In this document: piece by piece, positions 55,467 through 64,000 of the stretch
Layout of the letters: each line of letters starts with the position of its first letter
Numbering within the stretch: the stretch's first letter is position 1
Assembly: GCA_033557465.1 (NCBI GenBank)
Contig: CM066033.1
Location: forward strand, 16,865,080 to 16,929,079
Source: Ichthyophis bannanicus
Taxonomy: Eukaryota > Chordata > Amphibia > Gymnophiona > Ichthyophiidae
Length of the DNA: 64,000 bases
Reading direction: 5' to 3'
Notes under the pieces: generated by a model
Databases searched by the model: none
What the model was told of the DNA's origin: nothing
What the model saw: only the letters and a program-made list of their open reading frames with translations
Translations under genes and position numbers: made by a program

Positions 55467-56453
55467 ATGGGTAATCTGTTGGGTAGACGGGATTTATCTC
55501 AGTTGCGTGAATGGCCTGACAAAGCTAAGGTTTTAGCTGTTCAGAAAGGTAGCCCTTCTTATTGTATGCGTGAGAAGTATGGGGATATGGCTACTAATTA
55601 TATTGTACACTGGCATGCAGTGACTAATGATAATGTGCTTTTACAGTTTCCTTTGGAGGGAACTTTTTCTATAGATAAACTTTGTTATCTGAAATGTGCT
55701 TTGCAGGCTAAACATAAATTATGTGATGCCCATGAAGGGCTAGTGTTTAATTGGTGGCAACGAATGGCACATGATACGAAAAATGATTTGTTTGTGTTGA
55801 AGAATGCTGGAGCTGGTAAAGCGAGTGAATCATAAGAGAATGATAATGAATGGGCAGGGAAATTCCCAGCTGTTCTTTCTCCAGAATATGATGCAGATGT
55901 GGCTGCATTGGTAATTGGAGCTGGAATAGTCCCGACTGCATCCCCATCGTCTCCCCCTGTTTTTTCTGAGAGTCATGTAACTTCTGAAAGGGGGAGGATC
56001 ACTCGTGCAGCTGAACTAAGAGAAGAGATAAGGAATAAACAGAAGATATTGGGAGATGCAAAGATTGAAGATTTCAGTAATTGTAATATTTCTCAGCTTA
56101 GAGAAGTGAATACACTTCTTAGCCGTGAGATAGAAAGTATTGTACATATGATAGAAACCTTAAATAGTAAGGAATAATATTTCTGCTACAAAGGAATTGG
56201 GTATTTCTAGTAAAATTATTGATAATATTGAGAAAGAGCTGGATAAGCATTTTTTAACCTATAAGGAGAAATGTGATCAATTATATGGTGATATAAGTTT
56301 TCTTCAGACTGTTTTACACCAACATAATGATCCATGTTCTGTAACTGCAAAACCTGTAGGAGAAGATATAGTACCTGCATATCCTTTTCGTGTATATCCA
56401 ACAGGACCTACAGGTGCAATGACTGTACCTGCAAATTGGAGTCCTAAAGAAAG
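55467..56453 (+). pseudogene. Retroviral gag-like 5' part, cut by DIRS-2
   Basis: The ATG at 55467 gives Met-Gly-Asn-Leu-Leu-Gly, a myristoylation-type start. About 120 residues of matrix-like sequence follow, to an in-frame TAA (55833-55835). The same frame goes on to 56175 with a Pro/Ser stretch and a charged coiled-coil-like part (RITRAAELREEIRNK). After a frameshift, 56197-56450 contains DNIEKELDKHFLTYKEK and then AYPFRVYPTGPTGAM, resembling the start of a capsid. The frame ends at the DIRS-2 boundary. Genus not assigned; the retroviral call rests on the LTR-primer-gag arrangement. Confidence 0.5.
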
Positions 56454-56509
56454 CGTAGTTACTCACCTGTAACAGGTGTTCTCCAGGAGCAGCAGGAATC
56501 AGTCCTCAC
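56454..56509. repeat. DIRS-2 left terminal sequence
   Basis: Perfectly inverted at 56723-56770 and 60873-60880 over about 56 bases once the CR1 is removed. It contains its own short palindrome, 'cacctgtaacaggtg'. Confidence 0.9.
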
Positions 56510-56722
56510 ATATGGGTGACATCGGCGCCGACGGAGCCCTCCCGGAGCAATTTTCCCCAGCTTTCACAGAAAGCCTTTGGGAATTGCAGCGCGCATGCGC
56601 GGTCCCCTTCCCGCCCAAGGGTGCCATCTTAGCCAGTCAGATGACATAGCTAAAAGACAGCATAAAAATTTACAAAAAAACTAAAGCAGATAATTGCAAC
56701 TCCACGGGGAGGAGGGAGGGTT

Positions 56723-56770
56723 GTGAGGACTGATTCCTGCTGCTCCTGGAGAACACCTGTTACAGGTGAG
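56723..56770. repeat. DIRS-2 internal complementary region, first part
   Basis: Reverse complement of 56462-56509. It continues at 60873-60880 ('taactacg') after the CR1 insertion, then 60881-60930 carries the complement of the missing right end, sharing 'cagtcctcacatatggg' with the left terminus. Confidence 0.9.
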
Positions 56771-56941
56771 AACATAAGAACATAAGACATGCCATACTGG
56801 GTCAGACCGAGGTCCATCAAGCCCAGTATCCTGTTTCCAACAGTGGCCAATCTAGGTCCTACACACCTAGCAATATCCCCAAAAGACCACAGGTTCCACA
56901 ATGCTTGTACTGGGTCAAGCATTGATATCCTGGGTCCCTTT

Positions 56942-59906
56942 TTAATAGTGGTTTATGGACCTTTCCTCCAGGAACTTGTCCAAACCTTTTTTAAACCCAG
57001 CTATACTAACAGCCCTTACTACATCCTCCGGTAACAGATTCCAGAGTTTGATTACACGTTGAGTGAAAAAATATTTTCTCTTATTTGTCTTAAATAGTTT
57101 ACCCTGTAGTTTCATTACATGTCCCCTAGTCTTTCTATATTCTGCTAGCGTAAACAATTGATCCACGTTTATCCGTTCCACTCCATTCATTAATTTATAG
57201 ACCTCTATCATATCTCCCCTCAACCGTCTCTTTTCCAGGTTAAAGAGCCCTAACCTTTTTAGCCTCTCTTCATAGGAGTAGCCTTCCATCCCCTTCACCA
57301 ATTTGGTGGCTCTTCTCTGTACTTTTTCTAATAACGCTATGTCCTTTTTAAGATACGGTGACCAGAATTGCACACAATATTCAAGGTGCGGTCGTACCAT
57401 GGAGCGATACAGAGGCATTATAATATCCTTTGTTTTATTCTCCATCCCTTTCTTTATGATACCTAGCATTCTATTTGCTTTCTTGGCCGCCGCTGCACAC
57501 TGGGCGGAGGGTTTTAACATGTTATCCACGATGACTCCTAAGTCCTTTTCCTGGGTGGTGGTTTCTAATGTGGAGCCTTGCATCGTGTAACTATAGTGTG
57601 GGTTGTTCTTTCCTAGGTGCATAACTTTGCATTTGTCCACATTAAATTTCATCTGCCATTTGGATGCCCAGTCTTCCAATTTATCCAGATCCTCCTGCAG
57701 CTTTCCACAATCCTCTTGGGTTTTAACAACTTTAAACAGTTTTGTGTCATCTGCAAATTTGATAACCTGACTAGTTATTCCCTTTTCCAGGTCATCTATG
57801 AATATGTCAAAAAGTAGCGGACCCAGTACAGATCCCTGGGGTACTCCACTATTCACTTTTTTCCATTGGGAATATTGGCCATTTAGCCCTACCCTCTGCT
57901 TTCTATCTTTTAACCAGTTCCCGATCCACAATAGTACACTGCCTCCTATCCCATGACTTTTTAGTTTTGCCAAAAGTCTCTGATGGGGGACCTTGTCAAA
58001 AGCTTTCTGGAAGTCCAGATACACTATATCAACCGACTCACCTTTGTCTACCTGTTTATGCACACCTTCAAAGAAACATATCAGATTAGTAAGACAAGAT
58101 CTTCCTTGTCTAAAGCCATGTTGGCTGTCTCCCATTAGGCCATGACTATCTACATGTTGTGTAATTTTGTTCTTTATGATGGTTTCTACCATTTTCCCCG
58201 GTACTGATGTCAGGCTCACCGGTCTGTAATTTCCCGGGTCACCCCTGGAACCTTTTTTAAAAATTGGTGTTACGTTGGCGACCCTCCAATCTTCAGGTAT
58301 TACAGATGATTTTAATGAAAGTTCACAGATTACCAATAGCAGGTCCGCGATCTCATATTTCAGTTCTTTCAACACTCTGGGATGTATACCATCCGGTCCA
58401 GGTGATTTGCTACTATTCAGTTTATCAAATAGTTGTAATATATCTTCCCGGTGTAGTGATATTTCTCTCAATTCCTCTGCAGTATCACCTTTAAGTACCA
58501 CTTCAGTCATGGGTAACATCCCTACATCTTCCTCAGTAAAGACCGAAGCAAAGAATTCATTCAGTCTCTCCGCTATAGCCTTGTCTCCTCTTACTGCCCC
58601 TTTTACCCCTCTATCATCTAACGGTCCAATTGACTCTCTCACAGGCCTTTTGCTACGAATGTACTTGAAAAAGTCTTTATTTCGTGTTTTTGCTTCCGTA
58701 GCAAGTTTCTTCTCAAATTCCCGCTTTGCCTGCCTTATCAATGCTTTGCATTTAACTTGCCAGTGCTTATGCTGTTTCCAGTTTTCATCATTTGGCTCTT
58801 TTTTCCATTTCCTGAAGGTTGCTTTTTTGGCAGCAACAGCCTCTCTGACCTCACCTTTAAACCACGCTGGCAGTTTTTTGGACTTTCTTCCACTCTTCTT
58901 AATGCGTGGAATACAGCTGGTCTGGGCTTCGAGGATAGTATTTTTAAATAACACCCAAGCTTGCTGTAAGTCTTTAACCTTTGGAACCGCTCCTTTTAGT
59001 TTTTTCCTAACTATATTCCTCATTCTATCATAGTCTCCCTTTTGAAAGTTAAAAGGTAATACTGTGGATTCCTTTACTATCTGTCCTCCACTAATTAAAT
59101 CAAACATGATCATACTATGATCACTATTGCCAAGTGGTCCCAACACCCTTATTTCTTGCACCAGATCTGGCGTTCCACTAAGGATTAGGTCCAGTATGGC
59201 TTCCCCTCTGGTCGGTTCATGAACCAGCTGCTCCAAGAAGCAGTCATTTATTCCATCTAGAAACTTTATCTCTTTAGCTTGTCCTGCCGTGACACTGACC
59301 CAGTTGATACCGGGGTAATTGAAATCACCCATTATTACTACTCTGTTGTGACTTTGTTAGCTTCCTTGATTTCTTTGAGCATTTCATCATCCATTTGTTC
59401 ATTCTGGCCAGGCGGTCGATAGTATACTCCCACTGCCATCGCCTTCCCCTTCATAAATGGGATTTCAATCCATAGAGATTCTACAGCAAATTTTGTTCCC
59501 TGCAAAACTTTAATCCTTTCTGACTCAATGCCCTAACATAGAGCGCAACCCCTCCACCAATTTGATCAGCTCTATCATTACGATATAGTTTGTATCCAGG
59601 TATCACAGTGTCCCACTGGTTATCCTCCTTCCACCATGTCTCTGAGAGTGCAATCATATCTAACCTCTCATTTAGTGCTATATATTCTAACTCTCCCATC
59701 TTATTGTTTAGACTTCTAGCATTGGCATACAAGCATTTTAGAGACTGTAGTTTTTTCATATTAATCCGGCTATTGGTAGGCAGGGGTAATTTGGAATCTT
59801 TATGCTCTGTCTGCTCCTTACTCAAGGGCATTTGGGCTACTATACCCCCTTTTGGAACCTCACTGCTTTTGGTAGTATCCTTCAAGGATACCTTTGTCCG
59901 AACCAT
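56942..59906 (-). pseudogene. CR1 copy 2 ORF2: endonuclease-reverse transcriptase, one frameshift
   Basis: The endonuclease starts in 59481-59906 (SLKCLYANARSLNNKMGELE here cut to LKCLYANARSL; ALSETWWKE). After a frameshift between 59332 and 59481, a 796-codon frame runs to the end. It has GDFNYPGINW, LGNSDHSMI (catalytic SDH), the linker, RT motifs LDFQKAFDKVPH, GVPQGSVLGPLLF and FADDTKLF, and the CR1 C-terminal region ending [10 protein letters not shown]. Apart from the single frameshift the protein is intact, and RT is nearly identical to copy 1. So the source family was recently active. Confidence 0.93.
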
Positions 59907-59941
59907 GCGCTCCTGGGTGACTGTCGGCTTTCCCCTATTTT

Positions 59942-60846
59942 CTAGTTTAAAAGCTTCTCTATCTCTTTTTTAAAGGTTAGTGCCAGCAGTCTGGTCCCAT
60001 CCTGATTAAGGTGAAGCCCATCCCTTCGGAAGAGCCCCCCCTTTCCCCAGAATGTTCCCCAGTTCCTAACAAATCCAAAACCCTCATCCTTGCACCACTG
60101 TCTCATCCACGCATTGAGACTCCGGAGCTCTGCCTGTCTTTTGGGTCCTGCACGTGGAACAGGAAGCATTTCGGAGAACGCTATCCTGGAAGTTCTGGAT
60201 TTCAACTTCCTACCTAAAAGCCTAAATTTAGCCTCCAGAACTTCCCTACCACACTTTCCTATGTCATTGGTACCAACATGTACCAAGACAGCAGACTCCT
60301 CCCCAGCACTATCTACGATCCTATCTAGGCGGTGCGTGAGGTCCGCTACCTTCGCACCAGGCGATCCTCACGTCCACCAGCCACCCAACTATCTACATTC
60401 CTAATGATTGAATCACCGACTATAACAGCTGTCCTGACCCTCCCCTCATGGGCACATGGCCCTGGAGAAACGCCCTCGGTGCGAGAGGGTTCTGCATCAC
60501 CTGGAGGACAGGTCCTAGTTACAGGATCGCTTCCTGCCACACCAGGGTGAGGCTCTCCTGTCACGTGACCTCTCTCCTCCATGGCAACAGGGATGCTGCC
60601 AGACTGGAGGTGGGACTTCAGGACTATATCCCTGAAGGTCACGTCCATGCACTTCTCTGTCTTTCTTATGTCTTCCAGGTCTGCTACTCTAGCCTCTAGA
60701 GAATGGACTTGTTCCCTGAGAGCAAAGAGTTCTTTGCACTTCGTGCATACGTATGATCTCTCACCAACTGGGAGAAAATCATACATGTGACACTCAATGC
60801 AAAAGACCGGAGAACCCCCATCTCGTTGCTGGACTTCTGTCTGCAT
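59942..60846 (-). pseudogene. CR1 copy 2 ORF1: zinc-finger/coiled-coil/esterase protein
   Basis: The first part (60346-60846) has a paired Cys motif (CIEC...CTKC, PHD-like), a short coiled coil (LREQVHSLEARVADLE) and the esterase nucleophile box VIVGDSIIRNVD. A frameshift near 60350-60290 (missing bases compared with copy 3) leads to the second part (59942-60286) with HVGTNDIGKC and the final GLHLNQDGTRLLAL box. All three blocks of the SGNH-hydrolase-like domain known in CR1 ORF1 are present. ORF2 begins 36 bases further on. Confidence 0.88.
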
Positions 60847-61058
60847 CTTAGTTTAAAGCTTGTGCTTAGATCTAACTACGCTTTCTCCAGGACCAAGCAG
60901 GAAGTCAGTCCTCACATATGGGACTCCCAAGCTTAAGGCTACCGGAGACCCTAAGCACAAAAATGAGCTCCCTCTAGCTCAGCAGTACAGAAGGAAGGAA
61001 TCTTTGCTGAATTATTACCCACCGGTAGCCCCCATCCGGGATGGAGGGTAGGAGTTGC

Positions 61059-62230
61059 TCAGACCTCGAAGAGATTGCGGAGGACTGCCTGTCCGAAAGC
61101 ACTGTCCCTGCGGGACTCCCTCTCGAGGCAGTAATGGGCCGCAAAAGTCTGGCTCGAAGACCAAGTAGCGGCCCGGCAGATGTCTGCCAACGGAACAGAG
61201 CGGAGGTAAGCCACAGACGTAGCCTTCGCCCGAACACAATGAGCCGTGACCCGACTGTCTAAGGAGAGTCCGGCTGCCTCATAAGCCCAAGCGATACAGT
61301 CAGCGACCCATATGGACAAAGTACGCTTGGAGACCGGGAGCCCCAATTTATTGGGGTCAAAAGACACAAAAGGCTGAGCAGCTTTACGGTGCTCCCGCGT
61401 ACGGTCAAGGTAGAAGGTCAATGCCCTTCTACAGTCCAGGGTATGCAGGACCATTTCAGCTCGGCTGGAGTGTGGCCTGGGAAAGAAGGTCGGAAGTACC
61501 ACCTCCTGATTGATGTGAAACGGGGAGACCACTTTTGGAAGAAATTTTGGGTGAGTCCGTAGGACTACCCTATTTTTGTAGAACCGAGTGTAAGGGGGAT
61601 CAGACACGAGGGCCTGCAATTCACTCACGCGTCTAGCGGAAGTGAGGGCTATCAGGAATAAGGTTTTCCAAGAAAGAAAATGTAAAGAACAGGTAGCCAT
61701 AGGTTCAAAAGGCGGACAGGTGATCCGCTGCAAAACCACATTCAGATCCCAGTCAGGTGCTGGAGGGCGCAGAGGTGGTTTAAGTAGAAGGAGACCTCGG
61801 AGAAACCTCACCACGAGAGGGTCGCTGGAAAGAGGTCTGCCGTCCACCGTCACATGATGTGCTGAGAGAGCACTCAGGTGACCTTTGACGGAGTTGGACT
61901 TAAGTCCCAGATTAGAGAGGTATAGCAGGTACTGCAAGATCACCGATACCGAGCAGGAGAAGGGATCCTGAGACTGCTGGGCACACCAAGCAGAAAAATG
62001 ACACCATTTAAGGGCGTAGCATTTGCGGGTGGAGGGTCGCCGGGAAGCTAGGACGACCTCCTCTACTGCTGCCGGCAAGAGAAAGGGAGCAAGGACTACC
62101 CTTTCAGCCGCCAGGCCATCAGATGTAGAGATCTGAGGTTGGGGTGCAGTAGTGACCCCTGATCTTGAGTTAGGAGATCTGGTTGAAACCCCAGAGGGAA
62201 CGGATCCTCCACCGCTAACTGCAGCAGGAG
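61059..62230 (-). CDS. DIRS-2 tyrosine recombinase
   Basis: The last roughly 390 codons of a frame open to 63932. Core-binding part: RRPSTRKCYALKWCHFSAWC. Catalytic residues: Arg in TSARRVSELQAL, HxxR-type box TAHCVRAKATSV (H-C-V-R), Tyr in FAAHYCLERES. No stop interrupts it, so this part looks intact. It is clearly related to the DIRS-1 recombinase but divergent, so the two elements belong to different families. The stop is 127 bases from the internal complementary region. The start codon is uncertain because no ATG lies at the domain edge. Confidence 0.87.
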
Positions 62231-63904
62231 TGGAAACCACGGCTGCCTGGGCCAGCGAGGAGCTATCAGGATCATGGAAGCTTTGTCTCGGAGAACCTTG
62301 AAAAGAGTTCGGGAGACCAGCGGTATGGGAGGAAAGGCATACAGAAGGCTTCCCGACCATGAGAGCAGAAAAGCATCCGGCGCTACTCGAAGGGGCTGCG
62401 GTTGCCGAGAGCAGAAGCGAGGAAGTTGCCGGTTGAGAGGACTGGCAAAGAGATCCATCGTGGGGAGGCCCCACTTTAGAAAAAGTTTCTGAACTATCAA
62501 GGGATGCAGGCGCCACTCGTGCGGCTGGAGGATCCTGCTGAGTTTGTCCGCCAGGCAATTTTCTTGGCCTGGGAGATAAACTGCTTTGAGAAGAATGCCG
62601 TGGCTGACGGCCCAAGAGCAGAGCCTCTGCGCTTCTCAACAGAGAAGGAAGGAGCCCGTGCCTCCCTGTTTGTTCACGTAGAACATGGCAACTTGATTGT
62701 CCGTCTGGACAAGGACGGACTGGTGAGAAGTCAGGTGGGAGAAAGCTTTGAGAGCCAGACGGATTGCTCGGAGCTCCAGGAAGTTGATCTGCTGCGCAGA
62801 CTCCCACGTGGTCCAGAGACCTTGAGTACATGCCCCTTGGCAATGCGCTCCCCAGCCCAGGAGAGAAGCATCGGTCGTCAGCACCTGAGCCGGCGGAGGA
62901 GACTGAAAAGGCATTCCGAGCACCAGGTTTGGCTGATGAAGCCACCACTGTAGAGAAGAGGCTAGCGGGCCGGAGATGCGCACCAAGTCGGCTAGGCGGC
63001 CGGTGGCCTGTTGCCACTGCTTGCGAAGGCACCACTGAGCAGGCCGCATATTCAGGCGGGCATTGGGGGTCACGTGGACGGTGGAAGCTATATGGCCGAG
63101 TAGTCTCAGGAAGCGCCTGGCGGAGACCAGGGACTGGCTGCGAAAACGGCCGGCTAGGTCCATGAGCCGTTGAGCCCTGTCGAGAGGCAGGAAAGCTCGT
63201 GCCTGAAGAGTATGCAACCTTGCGCCGATGAACTCGAGATCTTGCGAGGGGAGCAAAGTGGACTTTTCGAAGTTTATGACAAAGCCCAAGTACTGCAGAA
63301 GGGTCACAGTGCGGACTGTGGCCCTTGTGACTTCCGGAGAGGACGATGCTCTGATGAGCCAGTCGTCCAGGTACGGAAAGACATAGAGGCCGTGAAGCCG
63401 GAGATAGGCCGCCACCACCGCGAGACATTTTGTGAAGACTCGAGGTGCGGAGGATAGGCCAAAGGGCAGTACTCTGTACTGGTAATGATTTCCTGCCACC
63501 ACAAACCATAGGTACTGACGGTGGCTTGGGTGGATGAGGATGTGCGTGTAGGCATCTTTTAGATCCAAGGAGCATAGCCAATCTCCCTGCTGGAGGTAGG
63601 GCAGAAGGATTCCAAGGGTAAGCATCTTGAACTTCTCCCTGACGAGGAACTTGTTGAGGTTGCGCAAGTCTAGGATGGGTCTGAGGCCTCCTGTTCTTTT
63701 CGGTATTAGAAAATACCTGGAATAGAAGCCTTGACCCCTCAGGTGGTGGGGCACCAGTTCCACAGCCTGTTCTAGAAGAAGACTTGCTAACTCCTGAAGA
63801 AGTAAGTCCTTGTGCAGAGGGAGTCGTGGAGGTTCCCCCGGGAAATAGGAGGGAGGGACCTGGTGGAAGTGGAGAAGATAGCCTTCTCTCACCACCTGAA
63901 GCAC
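62096..63904 (-). pseudogene. DIRS-2 reverse transcriptase-RNase H-methyltransferase-like, one nonsense codon
   Basis: One frame from at least 63904 to 62096, interrupted by TGA at 62636-62638 (fits CGA to TGA). RT: LRPILDLRNLNKFL, SLDLKDAYTHILIHPSH, RVLPFGLSSAPRVFTK, catalytic FPYLDDWLIRA. RNase H: TTDASLLGWGAHC, FLELRAIRLAL, TDNQVAMFYVNKQGG. The stop falls just after that last block. The last part (62096-62500) has MDLFASPLNRQLPRF and LLYAFPPIPLV, the methyltransferase-like domain. It overlaps the recombinase frame. The upstream start is not resolved because the window ends nearby. Confidence 0.87.
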
Positions 63905-64000
63905 CCAGGCATCTGAGGTGATGTTGGACCACCTGTGGGCAAAGTGAACCAGCCGGCCTCCTGTGCTGGGAGGAACCAGCTGAGGGGGAGAGGCTACGCT

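Larger units (their letters stand above)
56771..60872 (-). mobile_element. CR1 LINE copy 2, near full length (4.1 kb)
   Basis: Both ends are recognisable: the octamer repeat (aacataag aacataag) at the left, and at the right the same 5' terminus as copy 3 (gcttgtg.ttagatc). It carries ORF1 and ORF2. It is inserted between CAGGTGAG and TAACTACG of the DIRS-2 internal complementary region with no base duplicated or lost, as checked against the inverted copy at 56454-56470. Confidence 0.92.
56454..64000 (-). mobile_element. DIRS retrotransposon 2, with nested CR1; right end outside the window
   Basis: The left terminus at 56454 (cgtagttactcacctg) is repeated in reverse complement at 56723-56770 plus 60873-60880. 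At 60881 it joins the reverse complement of the other terminus (ctttctccaggaccaagcag), forming an internal complementary region as in DIRS-1. Recombinase and RT-RNase H-methyltransferase-like frames follow to the right on the minus strand. The left flank 'aaagaaag' shares AAAG with the predicted circle junction (GGAGAAAG|CGTAG), consistent with recombinase-mediated insertion. The gag frame and right terminus lie beyond 64000. Confidence 0.88.

Overview
This window looks like vertebrate intergenic DNA built almost entirely from transposable elements. The repeat mix (DIRS elements with tyrosine recombinase, young CR1 and L2 LINEs, tRNA-derived SINEs, a Gmr1-like Ty3/gypsy element, a Harbinger-like DNA transposon and gammaretrovirus-like proviruses) suggests an amphibian, most likely a caecilian. 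That assignment is inference: no host gene here is complete enough to name a species. The only recognisable host locus is a ferritin pseudogene that keeps its introns (40410-42320).

Layout, left to right. 1-1675: no gene; a GC-rich inverted repeat near the start. 1676-17552: a complete gammaretrovirus-like provirus on the minus strand (3' LTR, env, pol, gag, tRNA-Gly-type primer site, 5' LTR). A 5,992-bp DIRS element (11201-17192) sits inside its 5' LTR. The two LTRs differ only by two indels outside the DIRS insertion. Gag and env are open, but pol carries two frameshifts and three nonsense codons. 17553-22915: SINEs and L2/CR1 fragments. 22985-28855: a CR1 copy split by a 3,346-bp Harbinger-like transposon (TTA target duplication) and by a SINE. 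31175-39815: a Gmr1-like LTR element with a SCAN-related capsid and PR followed directly by IN; RT-RNase H is missing and a 5'-truncated CR1 lies in the gap. 40410-42320: ferritin pseudogene. 45431-46640: L1-like ORF1 fragment. 47975-50150: L2 remnant with a CR1 fragment. 54814-56453: 5' end of a second retrovirus-like element (possible LTR, primer site, gag). 56454-64000: a second DIRS element, open at the window edge, with a near-full-length CR1 (56771-60872) inserted exactly inside its internal complementary region.

The nesting gives relative ages: the second retrovirus was hit by DIRS-2, which was then hit by CR1; the first provirus was hit by DIRS-1; one CR1 copy was hit by both the Harbinger-like element and a SINE. 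Several empty sites can be reconstructed from within the window. The points most worth following up are the mismatch between the unmutated LTRs and the damaged pol, the RT-less Gmr1-like element with an open frame running into its LTR, the Harbinger-like element with its palindromic subterminal arrays, and the long second frame that both DIRS elements keep open across RT-RNase H.
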